Source: an uncultured Bacteroidota bacterium (GTDB lineage Bacteria; Bacteroidota; Bacteroidia; NS11-12g; UBA955). From it: a stretch of DNA of 43,475 nucleotides. Every line of letters starts with the position of its first letter. Within the stretch, counting starts at the first letter, position 1. A model generated the notes under the pieces. It was not told the origin of the DNA. It worked only from the letters and a program-made list of their open reading frames with translations, and did not search any database. The stretch lies in assembly GCA_937867025.1 (NCBI GenBank), contig CALMKH010000215.1, positions 1 through 43,475 on the forward strand, written 5' to 3'. Positions 8,461-17,924 of this stretch are shown piece by piece. The translations under genes were made by a program, and so were the position numbers.

Positions 8461-11400
8461 TTATTCTTTCCAGGAAGGAAGCCGCCCGGGTGTATAAGGA
8501 AACTTCAATTGTTCGAGTTTGTTTTCGAGCGATTCAAGCATGGCCTTGGCTTCAAGCACTTCCGCATAAGTCTTGCCGAAAGCGGTCTTGAGTGCTTTCA
8601 GTTTTTCGACGTATGTAACTGTAACCGTTTCGCTGGTTGACCATAATCCTCCCACAATGCCTTCTATAGACCCCGCTATTCCCGGGAGGGTTTCAAATTC
8701 CCGTTGTGCAAGGCTGGCATCTCCATTAAGGGCGAGGTTAACAGAATATATCTTTTCCTCTATAGCAGCGATATCTTTCATAATGGACGGGTCTGCACCC
8801 TGAATTGCGCCCTTCCTTATAAAATTGAGCCGGTTGCTCATCTCACCATTATAACTGTTGACGCCAAGCACCACACGCCGGAACTCAGAGAGCTCTTTAT
8901 TAAAGGCCAGATTTTGTTTTCTTTCTTCACCAAGGGCTTTTAACCTGAATTTTTCTGTTTTGCTTGTGAGTATCACCTCATTGTTCTTTATGATCCTGAA
9001 CGTCACATTATATTCCCCGGGAATTGCCATTGGACCCATGTCTTCCGATTCGTAGGGATTGTTAGGGTCCGGCTGGTGAAATGTAACAGGGCTGCTTTTT
9101 TCCAGTCTTCCATTCCATACCATTCTGGCCATGCCTTTTTTCGCTGGTTGTTTCAATTGCCTGATGATATTGTTTTCCATATCCGTTATGGTAGCCAGAA
9201 TATAGGTTTCAGGCTGCCTGTCCTCAAGCCTGATTGAGTCCGTTGAAGGGTAAAAATTATCTGTCTGCTTCTCTTCCCTTTCCTTCCTCAGTTCTTTGAT
9301 CGTTTTATAATCATCCCTGACATAATATGTAATTACAGCACCTACCGGCGGATTTTCGGCCACATAAAAACTTTCTCCCTGAAATGATTTTCCCTTATGC
9401 CCCAGGGGGGTTGACTGCATGAACACCAGCGCATCCTTGACAGGATATATGGTTACCGGCTGACTGCTTAATTCGCTTGCCTTGTTTTTATAGTGCTGAA
9501 GAGGACTGTAATCATCCAGGATAAAAAATCCGCGCCCGAACGTGGCAAGCACAAGATCGTTTTCCCGTTCCTGTATGACAATTTCCTTAATGTTGATCAC
9601 GGGAAGGCCTCCCCCGAATTTACTCCATGACCTACCCCCGTCTATGGTGGCAAAAAGTCCGAAATCCGTTCCTGCAAATAAAAGGTCAGGATTGATGTGA
9701 TCCTCTGCTATGCATTGGGCAGATCCCCTGGCCGGGAGGTTGGATTGTATGGCAGACCATGTTTTCCCTTTATCCGCCGACCTGAAAATATACGGTTTAA
9801 AATCGCCGTTGCGGTGATTGTTCAGTACCACGTAGGCTACATTTTCATTGTGCCTGGAAGCATATATGTTCTGAACCAGCACATGCGACGGCAAACCGGC
9901 AAATGACTCTGTTTTCGTCCAGGTCTTTCCCCCGTCGGTTGTGACTTGTATAAGTCCGTCATCCGTCCCGACATACAACAGCTGCGGATTTTTTGGCGAT
10001 TCGGAAAATGCAGTAATATTGCCATATATGCTGGTTGACTGGTTTTTTGCCACGGCATCTATTCCCCACACTTTCCCCATTACCGGAAATTTATTCCTGT
10101 CTGATCCCCTGGAAAGATCGGGACTTATAACCTGCCAGCTATTGCCCATATCTGTGCTTTTGAACAGTTTCTGAGCAGCAAAATACAAGGTGGTATTTGA
10201 ATGATGGCTCAGTTGCAAAGGGGCGTCCCAGTTGAACCTGTAAGCCGACTCTCCTTCTTTTTCTATAGGCCTGATGTCCAGGGCTTCCCCGGTTTTGCGG
10301 TTAAACCTGATCAAACCCCCGTATTGCCATTGTGAATATACTATATCCGGATTTTTACTGTCAACGACCGTTTTAAAACCGTCGCCTCCTACCGTGACAA
10401 ACCAGTCATAATTATGGATGCCGCTCGCGCTGATGGTTCGTGAAGGACCCCCAAGCGTATTGTTATCCTGGGTGCCTCCGTATATGTTATAGAACGGCAA
10501 GGCATTATCCACTGTTACACGGTAGAACTGGGTAATCGGCAAATTGGCCTTGAACTGCCATGTGGCCGCTTCATCCCAGGTTTCATAAAGGCCGCCGTCA
10601 CTACCCATGAGGTAATGTTTTGAATTATCCGGATCAATCCAGATGACGTGATTGTCGACATGTTTGTTCTTTTCGCCAAGACCTGAAAACGTCCTGCCCC
10701 CGTCCCGGCTGACCTGGGCCCATGTGTTCATGCCGTAAATCTTGTTGATATCGACCGGATCGGCGAATATTTCATTGTAGTAATTGCCGGCACTTGCATA
10801 GCTTGAACGTTTCTCCCAGCTGGCGCCCCTGTTGGTCGAAAGATATACTCCCTGGTTGTCGCTCCCGGCCTCGACAATAGCATAAATATAATCCGGGTTG
10901 ACGGGAGAAACAGCCAAGCCTATACGGCCCTTGTCGCCTTTAGGTAAGCCATTTTCGAGTTTGGTCCACGTAACGCCGTAATCCGTACTCTTATAGACAG
11001 CTGATTCAGGCCCCCCTCCGAGGTATGTCCATTCATGCCTGCGCCTCTGATGTGCCGCCGCATACAGAATATTCGGATGCCTGGGGTCAATATGCACCTC
11101 ATTGCAACCGGTATTCTCGCTTATGAACAGTGTCCTGTTCCAGGTCTGGCCCCCGTCGGTTGATTTATATATTCCCCTGTCGCCTCCCGCACTCCATAAA
11201 GGTCCGTATGCCGCTACGTAAACAACATTTGAATTCAATGGGTCTATGGCGATCATTCCTATATGTTCGCTGTTGACCAGGCCCATGTTCTTCCATGTTT
11301 TGCCGCCGTCTTCCGATTTATAGACCCCATCACCGTAGCCTACGCTGCGCTGGTTATTGTTTTCGCCTGTTCCCACCCAAATGGCATGTTCATTGTTGGG

Positions 11401-11718
11401 ATCCATTTTTACGCATCCAATGGAAAAAGAACCCTGGGCATCAAATACCGGGGTGAAACTTGTTCCCGCATTGTCTGTTTTCCATACGCCTCCGCTTGCT
11501 GCAGCAATGTACCACTGAGATTTGTTCTTGGGATTTACTACCAGATCCCCTATCCTTCCGGAAGTAACGGCCGGACCTATGCTCCTGAATTTAAACCCTT
11601 CCAGGAAGCGGCTGAAGGTGGTATTCCCGGAATTGTCTGCAGATGCTGCTTTGTTCTTGTTTTGAGCTGTCAAAAGCAAATTGGCGCATAAGCAAAGTGC
11701 AATAACTGTATATTTCAT
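8461..11718 (-). CDS. Secreted BNR/sortilin (VPS10)-like beta-propeller repeat protein
   Basis: Signal peptide; repeated 'S.DGGKTW' Asp-box motifs (YKSEDGGKTWKN, YKSTDGGQTWNR, FATIDGGRSWSKF). Confidence 0.88.
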   Translation of the reverse strand: MKYTVIALCLCANLLLTAQNKNKAASADNSGNTTFSRFLEGFKFRSIGPAVTSGRIGDLVVNPKNKSQWYIAAASGGVWKTDNAGTSFTPVFDAQGSFSIGCVKMDPNNEHAIWVGTGENNNQRSVGYGDGVYKSEDGGKTWKNMGLVNSEHIGMIAIDPLNSNVVYVAAYGPLWSAGGDRGIYKSTDGGQTWNRTLFISENTGCNEVHIDPRHPNILYAAAHQRRRHEWTYLGGGPESAVYKSTDYGVTWTKLENGLPKGDKGRIGLAVSPVNPDYIYAIVEAGSDNQGVYLSTNRGASWEKRSSYASAGNYYNEIFADPVDINKIYGMNTWAQVSRDGGRTFSGLGEKNKHVDNHVIWIDPDNSKHYLMGSDGGLYETWDEAATWQFKANLPITQFYRVTVDNALPFYNIYGGTQDNNTLGGPSRTISASGIHNYDWFVTVGGDGFKTVVDSKNPDIVYSQWQYGGLIRFNRKTGEALDIRPIEKEGESAYRFNWDAPLQLSHHSNTTLYFAAQKLFKSTDMGNSWQVISPDLSRGSDRNKFPVMGKVWGIDAVAKNQSTSIYGNITAFSESPKNPQLLYVGTDDGLIQVTTDGGKTWTKTESFAGLPSHVLVQNIYASRHNENVAYVVLNNHRNGDFKPYIFRSADKGKTWSAIQSNLPARGSAQCIAEDHINPDLLFAGTDFGLFATIDGGRSWSKFGGGLPVINIKEIVIQERENDLVLATFGRGFFILDDYSPLQHYKNKASELSSQPVTIYPVKDALVFMQSTPLGHKGKSFQGESFYVAENPPVGAVITYYVRDDYKTIKELRKEREEKQTDNFYPSTDSIRLEDRQPETYILATITDMENNIIRQLKQPAKKGMARMVWNGRLEKSSPVTFHQPDPNNPYESEDMGPMAIPGEYNVTFRIIKNNEVILTSKTEKFRLKALGEERKQNLAFNKELSEFRRVVLGVNSYNGEMSNRLNFIRKGAIQGADPSIMKDIAAIEEKIYSVNLALNGDASLAQREFETLPGIAGSIEGIVGGLWSTSETVTVTYVEKLKALKTAFGKTYAEVLEAKAMLESLENKLEQLKFPYTPGRLPSWKE

Positions 11719-11828
11719 TCGGAATGTTTTAAGGCTCGAAAATAAAATAAAAAAGTTAGATTAGTCAAACTTTTGGTTTGAATTAGACCAATTGGTTTTG
11801 AAAATGGTTAAAAAACGAAGGCTGTTGC

Positions 11829-12971
11829 TTATTTCCTGGTTTTTTTTCTTCCGGTCACAACCTCATCATAAACCTTCTCATATTTCGGAAGAATCTTGTT
11901 GATATGGAATGCATGGGCCTGTTTAAGGGCATTGGCTTTAAACTTTTTCAGCACTTTTTCATCTTTTAGTATTTTAACCGCATTGGCTGCCATATCTTTA
12001 ACATCTCCTACATGGCTCAGGTAGCCTGTAACGCCATGAATATTCACTTCGGGAATACCTCCGGAATCCGTACTGATAACCGGAACTTCACAAGCCATGG
12101 CTTCAAGTGCAGCTAAACCGAAGCTCTCCGTTTCGGAAGTCAACAGGAACAAATCGCATACGGACAGAATTTCCTCTATCTGGTCCTGTTTTCCAAGGAA
12201 CGTTATTTTGTCGCATACGCCCGATTCCCTGCAAAGCAGTTCAATATGCGTTCTTTCCGGTCCATCCCCGATCAAAAGAAGTTTTGACGGTATTTTTTTG
12301 GCCACCAGAGCAAATACTTTTACCACATCTTCTATTCTTTTAACTTTCCTGAAATTGGACGTATGCACAAGTATCTTTTCATTCTGAGGGGCAATGGCTT
12401 TTTTGAAATGCTCTTTTTTTTGTTTTACGAACCTCGAGAAATCAATAAAATTGGGTATGACATGTATGTCTTTTTCAATATGGAAATTTGCATACGTGTC
12501 TTTCTTGAGACTTTCAGAAACAGCTGTCACAGCATCCGAGTGATTGATGGAATATGACACGACCGGCTCATAGGTGGGATCTTTGCCCACAAGGGTAATA
12601 TCAGTTCCATGTAGGGTTGTGACTATGGGGGTATGAATGCCTTGTTCAGACAGGATACTCCTGGCCATCAATGCCGCGCTGGCATGCGGGATGGCATAAT
12701 GCACGTGAAGGACATTAAGCTTGTATTGTTTTACGATATCGACAATTTTACTGGCGAGTATGGTCTCATACGGCACATATTCAAATAGTGGATACTTATA
12801 AATGGATACTTCGTGAAAAAAAATGTTTGGATTAAAAAAATCCAGCCTGGCCGGCTGACTGTAACTTATAAAATGCACCTGGTGCCCTTTTGCTGCAAGG
12901 GCTTTACCAAGCTCCGTCGCAACTACGCCGCTGCCTCCAAAGGTCGGGTAACAAACTATGCCTATATTCAT
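11829..12971 (-). CDS. bshA: N-acetyl-alpha-D-glucosaminyl L-malate synthase BshA (bacillithiol biosynthesis GT4)
   Basis: MNIGIVCYPTFGGSGVVATELGKALAAKGHQVHFISYSQPARL...HVHYAIPHASAALMAR...TLHGTDITLVGKDPTY...; start moved to ATG 12971. Confidence 0.92.
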   Translation of the reverse strand: MNIGIVCYPTFGGSGVVATELGKALAAKGHQVHFISYSQPARLDFFNPNIFFHEVSIYKYPLFEYVPYETILASKIVDIVKQYKLNVLHVHYAIPHASAALMARSILSEQGIHTPIVTTLHGTDITLVGKDPTYEPVVSYSINHSDAVTAVSESLKKDTYANFHIEKDIHVIPNFIDFSRFVKQKKEHFKKAIAPQNEKILVHTSNFRKVKRIEDVVKVFALVAKKIPSKLLLIGDGPERTHIELLCRESGVCDKITFLGKQDQIEEILSVCDLFLLTSETESFGLAALEAMACEVPVISTDSGGIPEVNIHGVTGYLSHVGDVKDMAANAVKILKDEKVLKKFKANALKQAHAFHINKILPKYEKVYDEVVTGRKKTRK

Positions 12972-13020
12972 GCTAAAGCCATTGCAAAGAAACAAATAAA
13001 AACCGATAATCAGGGAAGGA

Positions 13021-16000
13021 TCATTGGAACTGTTTCACAAACCAATACGGAATGCGGCCTTCGGCTGTATAGATAAAACTGATATATGCCCCCGGCTCCA
13101 ATTGTCCTATATTCAGGCGGTGACTGTTCGATACGGGCGTTTCTTCCATAAGCAGCTGACCCGTGCTGCTGTATATTTCAATCCGCTGAACAGGCTCTTT
13201 ATGCTCAATATTTAAGATCCCGCCGGCCGGATTGGGATATACTTTCAGAAATTCTTTCTGCGGGATATTTACGGATACAGAGCTTTTAACGACCCTTACG
13301 GTATAATTTTTGGAAGTGCCGTCCTGGGCCACTACTGTATACGTTACAGGTGTTGTAAAATCATTGACGTTCACGCCACTGGTCTGTATGATACCGTTTA
13401 TTTTCACAACGCTGTAAGGCGAACTTGTAAAATTCGCAACAAGTTTGGTGAGATCAGTTGTGGACGGGACAGTTGCGGTAATAGTTGTCCCTGAAATGGT
13501 GGCTTGCACAGGAGGATCCAGGCCCAGAAATGCAAAGCTTGTTATATCCTTGTTGCCGAACAGCAATGGCCTTGTTCCGTTGGCATACCAGACACCCCAT
13601 TTCGCGAGGCTTACCACCACAGTCGGACTGCCTGTCCTGTTAATTTTGTCGGTTGCAAGAGGCGCCTGCGCCACTACTTCTTCATCAAAGGTGTTAAAAG
13701 CATTGAATAAAAGGATATTGTCGTTTTTACTGTAGCTGGGGAATCCCAGGTCCCTGCCGTTGAAAATGGTGCCGCTGGTATTGGTGTTCAGGTTATACCC
13801 CACGACACTGTATTGATTGGTGGCCGCATTCACGTAATCAAATGCAACAATGTAAGGAGAACGCTGACTGAACACCGCGTTGCCGATGCTTACGTTGTCG
13901 GGAAGGGATGAAAAAAGTTTTTCAATTTTACCGGTAGACCATGAATTGCTTTCAAGATCCCAAACATTCATGATGCCTACATCCCAGTAAACATAATCGG
14001 AGCCGGCATTGTTGTTGATGATGTTTTTCGCATCGTACATGATCCTTGTTCCCGTATGATCCCATTCCAGCGCGTCCGCGAACAGCACTCCGCCGCTCGT
14101 CACGCCGCTGTAAGTAGGATTATACAATTTGAACTGATGCCACTCCTGTTTTCCGAAATCCCAGACATAAATGGAGGTGTCCTGGTTCGATGTAATGGCT
14201 GCGAGACGTTTGCCATCCTTGCTCACCGCCACATTATCCCATATGGTCTGATCACTTACCAGCGTTTCGGTTTTGCTTCCGTCCAGCAAAAGCCTGTAAA
14301 TCCTGCTGTCACTTCCGACATAATAGCAATACGCACCATTATCAACAACGCTTGGCTTTTTTTTGATAAGCCTTGTGGTTTGTCCTGAGGCTGAACCGGA
14401 GCTTACAACAGCTATAGTAAGCGTAGACGATACGCTGGGATCCAGATCGTAGTACAAAATGAAATCCTGCCCGGGGTTGACAGGCAGATCGGCAACATTA
14501 TTCCCTATGGGGCTGCCGGGAGACGGCTCATAAATACCCACCGCATCAAACGCCTCTCCTGCCTCTGCGGCCACAGAAGTTCCATACAGGTCGGTGGCGG
14601 ATTGTATCACAGCTTTCCTTAAGTCTTTGAATTGCGAGGTTTTTGTGAGATAAACCGTCAGCGTCCTGTAATACACCTGTTCGGCTCTTTCTTTTCCGAC
14701 AGCGGTTGCAAACAGGTAGAACGCGTGATTCGGTATGCCGCTGTTAATGTGCACGCCGCCATTGTCCTGGGTGCCATTATAATATTCTGTCATGTGTTTG
14801 GGCTGATAGAAATTATCGGTCAGCGAACTTCCGCCGTTATGCGGATCCTGCATGTCTCTCAGCGCCCCCGTTGATGTAATACCGGGCTTCATAATATCCT
14901 CCCCCAGTTTCCAGTCATCCCTGTCCATCATGCACCCGAAAATATCCGCCATACTTTCATTAATGGCCCCTGACTGATTTTTATATTCGAGGTTTGCGGA
15001 TTTTTCTACCACGCCGTGTGTCATTTCATGTCCTGCCACATCCAGAGAACCTGCCAGTGGCTTGAATATATCACGGCCGTTTCCATATGCTATGAACGTG
15101 CCGTTCCAGTAAGCGTTATCCATCGTCTGGCCATTTTGGTCGGCAATATTGATGACGGATATAATGGTTCCCCCGGTTCCGTTAATGCTGTTTCTGTTAA
15201 AGGTGTTTTTATAATATTCGTACGCAACTCCGGCATTGTAGTGTGCTGAGACAGCCCTGGGATTGCTAAAGTTTGGCGATGCAGACGTTACCTGGTTAAA
15301 GCTGCTTCCGGACGTGGTCCCCGCATCAATGGTCCATATCGCACCGGCAGGATCGTCCGGCAGAATGGATGCCGACAGGCTGAACATGCTTTTGGTGGCA
15401 TCGATCAGATAATGTGTGCTTCCTATCAGATACGAATTGATGGTTCTGGTTACACCGTTGAGATCTGTTCCGGTGCCTGTTCTCGGACCATCCACATGGC
15501 ATGTATAATTATAGCTTTCTATCACAGCTCCGGTCAAAGCATTTACACGCACCTTCCAGCGCTCCATTATGTTGGGCCTGATAAAAATATCGTAACACAA
15601 CACAGGTCTTTCTTCCAGCATCAACACGATAAGCCGGGATTCCGGTCCTTCATATTTAAGCAGCTCCTTTTCTTCCTGTGTAAACGGTTTAAAGCCCCAT
15701 TCCGGCTGCAATGATCTAACGGCTGCATCCATAGACGCCTGGTAACTGATATTTGCCGCTGTGTTAAAGTTATCCGGTATATTCGCCCAATTGCCATGGG
15801 CATATGTCTCCCCATTCAGCAAATGCACAAATATCTCTGCCCCGAATACATCTATCCCGCGGAATACCTGCTGGAATTTTATGTGATAAATCCCTTGTCC
15901 GTCTATCGTGGATTCATACATCCTCAGATCATCGGGATTGAATTTCGTATCGATTGAAACGCCTTCCTGTTTCAGAAACATGAACGCAATATCCCTGGCA

Positions 16001-16245
16001 TGTGCAGGATTGCTCGCAGGCGAACGTTTGGCGGCATCCTTCCTTATGTCGAATTCCTTTAATGCCTTGTCCATCAATGAAGGCCTGTCCTGCATGGTGT
16101 TTAGAGCAGAGCCATCCGTCTTTTGGATGGTGTTGATAAAAGGCGTTGGCGGCAAGTTTGTCTTTTTCGACCGTTTATCAAAAGGTGTTTGCGCTCCTGA
16201 TGAAAGGGAAGCAAGCAGCAAGGCAAACAATAACATGTATTTCAT
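13021..16245 (-). CDS. M4-family (thermolysin-like) metallopeptidase with propeptide, beta-propeller-like region and T9SS type A sorting domain
   Basis: HEMTHGVVEKSANLEYKNQSGAINESMADIFG (HEXXH + E); YWD-type propeller region 'SDSRIYRLLLDGSKTETLVSDQT..VAVSKDGKRLAAITS'; C-terminus 'FLKVYPNPAGGILNIEHKEPVQRIEIYSSTGQLL' = Por-type sorting domain. Confidence 0.93.
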   Translation of the reverse strand: MKYMLLFALLLASLSSGAQTPFDKRSKKTNLPPTPFINTIQKTDGSALNTMQDRPSLMDKALKEFDIRKDAAKRSPASNPAHARDIAFMFLKQEGVSIDTKFNPDDLRMYESTIDGQGIYHIKFQQVFRGIDVFGAEIFVHLLNGETYAHGNWANIPDNFNTAANISYQASMDAAVRSLQPEWGFKPFTQEEKELLKYEGPESRLIVLMLEERPVLCYDIFIRPNIMERWKVRVNALTGAVIESYNYTCHVDGPRTGTGTDLNGVTRTINSYLIGSTHYLIDATKSMFSLSASILPDDPAGAIWTIDAGTTSGSSFNQVTSASPNFSNPRAVSAHYNAGVAYEYYKNTFNRNSINGTGGTIISVINIADQNGQTMDNAYWNGTFIAYGNGRDIFKPLAGSLDVAGHEMTHGVVEKSANLEYKNQSGAINESMADIFGCMMDRDDWKLGEDIMKPGITSTGALRDMQDPHNGGSSLTDNFYQPKHMTEYYNGTQDNGGVHINSGIPNHAFYLFATAVGKERAEQVYYRTLTVYLTKTSQFKDLRKAVIQSATDLYGTSVAAEAGEAFDAVGIYEPSPGSPIGNNVADLPVNPGQDFILYYDLDPSVSSTLTIAVVSSGSASGQTTRLIKKKPSVVDNGAYCYYVGSDSRIYRLLLDGSKTETLVSDQTIWDNVAVSKDGKRLAAITSNQDTSIYVWDFGKQEWHQFKLYNPTYSGVTSGGVLFADALEWDHTGTRIMYDAKNIINNNAGSDYVYWDVGIMNVWDLESNSWSTGKIEKLFSSLPDNVSIGNAVFSQRSPYIVAFDYVNAATNQYSVVGYNLNTNTSGTIFNGRDLGFPSYSKNDNILLFNAFNTFDEEVVAQAPLATDKINRTGSPTVVVSLAKWGVWYANGTRPLLFGNKDITSFAFLGLDPPVQATISGTTITATVPSTTDLTKLVANFTSSPYSVVKINGIIQTSGVNVNDFTTPVTYTVVAQDGTSKNYTVRVVKSSVSVNIPQKEFLKVYPNPAGGILNIEHKEPVQRIEIYSSTGQLLMEETPVSNSHRLNIGQLEPGAYISFIYTAEGRIPYWFVKQFQ

Positions 16246-16246
16246 A

Positions 16247-16663
16247 TTAATTAAGTTTATTCAGGCGGTTGTATAGTTCTCTCAGTTCCACGGGAATATC
16301 GCTGCCTTCCGACCATTGCCAGCTTTTAACAATCCGCTCGTCGCGGTAAAAATGTATGAAGCCGGTCATGTTTCCCGGTTTATTCCAATCTATCTTTTTC
16401 AGTTTTTTTGAATCGGCATACAGAAAGATTTCCTTTAAGGTTTTTTTATTTGCGGTCTTTACAAAAACCGTATCCGTACTGAACGCTTTGATGTGGTAAA
16501 GCGAGCCGCTACCCCTGATGATATGTGTTTCCGTGGCACCGGTGAAACCTCCGCCCCTGCCATAACTGATGTACATATCCTTTACATATTTCCTGAAAGC
16601 GATATGCCTGCAGGAATTCATGGAAAAAACAACGGTAAGACCAAGTAAAACAAGTGTTTTCAA
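16247..16663 (-). CDS. Hypothetical small lipoprotein
   Basis: 138 aa, MKTLVLLGLTVVFSMNSC lipobox-like signal; stop lies 1 nt before the M4 peptidase ATG. Confidence 0.6.
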   Translation of the reverse strand: MKTLVLLGLTVVFSMNSCRHIAFRKYVKDMYISYGRGGGFTGATETHIIRGSGSLYHIKAFSTDTVFVKTANKKTLKEIFLYADSKKLKKIDWNKPGNMTGFIHFYRDERIVKSWQWSEGSDIPVELRELYNRLNKLN

Positions 16664-16720
16664 TTGCCAGAAATCTTATTGCAAAACTACCTTTTGTGTG
16701 TAAATAATGCTAAAGTTCTT

Positions 16721-16773
16721 TTACCTGCGTTTTTTGTGCGTTCACCTACCTTCCACAGGTGCTTGCCTACTTT
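16721..16773. promoter_or_regulatory. Three direct repeats TNRCCTRCNTT at exact 21-nt spacing (candidate LytTR-regulator sites)
   Basis: TTACCTGCGTT 16721-16731, TCACCTACCTT 16742-16752, TTGCCTACTTT 16763-16773; each begins 21 nt after the previous one. Confidence 0.55.
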
Positions 16774-16828
16774 TACTTGATTCTTAGCTGAATACACACT
16801 TAGTTTGCATCATTAAAAACATTAATAT

Positions 16829-17575
16829 ATGATGAATATCAATAAAGACGAAATGATCAGGAGGCACCGGAACGGCAAAAGGATGGCAGGACTGGTAGTG
16901 GTGATTGTCGGAGCGGTGCTGCTTGGCAAACAGCTCGGGCTGATCATTCCCGACTGGGTGTTCAGCTGGCCAATGTTCCTTATCGCCCTTGGGCTTTTTA
17001 TCGGAGCCAAGCATCAGTTCAGGCAGTCGGGATGGATCATTATTTGTCTCGTAGGAGGAGTGTTTCTGGCCGACAGGCTCATTGACGACTTTTCGATCGC
17101 GCAGTATTTCTGGCCGTCACTTATTATTGTTGTGGGCCTGTTAATGATCTTTGGAAGGAGAAACAAGCGATGGCATGACAAATACTGGGAAAAAGCCATG
17201 GAAATAAGAAACGAATATGAAACATATAACCGCGAGGATTATATTGATTCGGTCGGCATCTTCAGCGGAATAAAGAAAAACATTATTTCCAAAGACTTCA
17301 AGGGAGGGGATGTGGTGTGTGTGTTTGGCGGGGCCGAACTGAACCTTTCTCAGGCAGAGATCAAAGGACGCGTTGTCCTGGAAATAGTCAATGTCTTTGG
17401 TGGCACTAAGCTTATTGTGCCGGCGAACTGGGCAATCAAATCAGAAATTGTGGCCATATTGGGTGGCATAGAAGACAGGCGCCTGCAACAAACCGGCGAG
17501 GATCTGAGCCAAGAAAACGTGCTGGTTATAAGAGGCACATCCATATTCGGGGGAATAGAAATAAAAAACTACTGA
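16829..17575 (+). CDS. LiaF-like / cell-wall-active antibiotics response membrane protein
   Basis: N-terminal TM helices (LVVVIVGAVLLGKQLGLIIPDWVFSWPMFLIALGLFIGAKH) and C-terminal LiaF-like repeats 'VCVFGGAELNLSQAEIKGRVVLEIVNVFGGTKLIVP..VVAILGGIED...IFGGIEIKNY'. Confidence 0.88.
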   Translation: MMNINKDEMIRRHRNGKRMAGLVVVIVGAVLLGKQLGLIIPDWVFSWPMFLIALGLFIGAKHQFRQSGWIIICLVGGVFLADRLIDDFSIAQYFWPSLIIVVGLLMIFGRRNKRWHDKYWEKAMEIRNEYETYNREDYIDSVGIFSGIKKNIISKDFKGGDVVCVFGGAELNLSQAEIKGRVVLEIVNVFGGTKLIVPANWAIKSEIVAILGGIEDRRLQQTGEDLSQENVLVIRGTSIFGGIEIKNY

Positions 17576-17576
17576 C

Positions 17577-17924
17577 ATGACACGCTTTATAGCCCAGCTT
17601 GTGTTTAGCATATCTGTGGAGAACGAAGACAGGAAAAATCAGTACGAAGAAAAGCTAGTGTGGCTAAGAGCCGCGGATTATGCCTCAGCTTATGCAAAAG
17701 CGGTCGACATGGGCCGTGATTCGGAAATTAGGTTCACAAATGACAACAATCACCAAATGTGCTGGAGGTTCATCGGGATTACCTATTTATCCATGGCCGA
17801 TACGGCCACCGGGGACTTTGAATTATTCTCCGAAATAAGGGAACTCTGCGAGATAAAAGCATCTGTGATACTGCAGCGCGCCGATTCGATAAACAGACGA
17901 TACAAAAACATCATGATTAAATGA
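17577..17924 (+). CDS. DUF4288 domain-containing protein
   Basis: FIAQLVFSISVENEDRKNQYEEKLVWLRAADYASAYAKAVDMGRDSE..FTNDNNHQMCWRFIGITYL pattern. Confidence 0.7.
   Translation: MTRFIAQLVFSISVENEDRKNQYEEKLVWLRAADYASAYAKAVDMGRDSEIRFTNDNNHQMCWRFIGITYLSMADTATGDFELFSEIRELCEIKASVILQRADSINRRYKNIMIK

Noticed and set aside
11765-11781. TCAAAC-TTTTG-GTTTGA inverted repeat between bshA and the BNR-protein gene
   Set aside because: Short AT-rich stem; could be a weak terminator or operator but nothing else supports a specific role.
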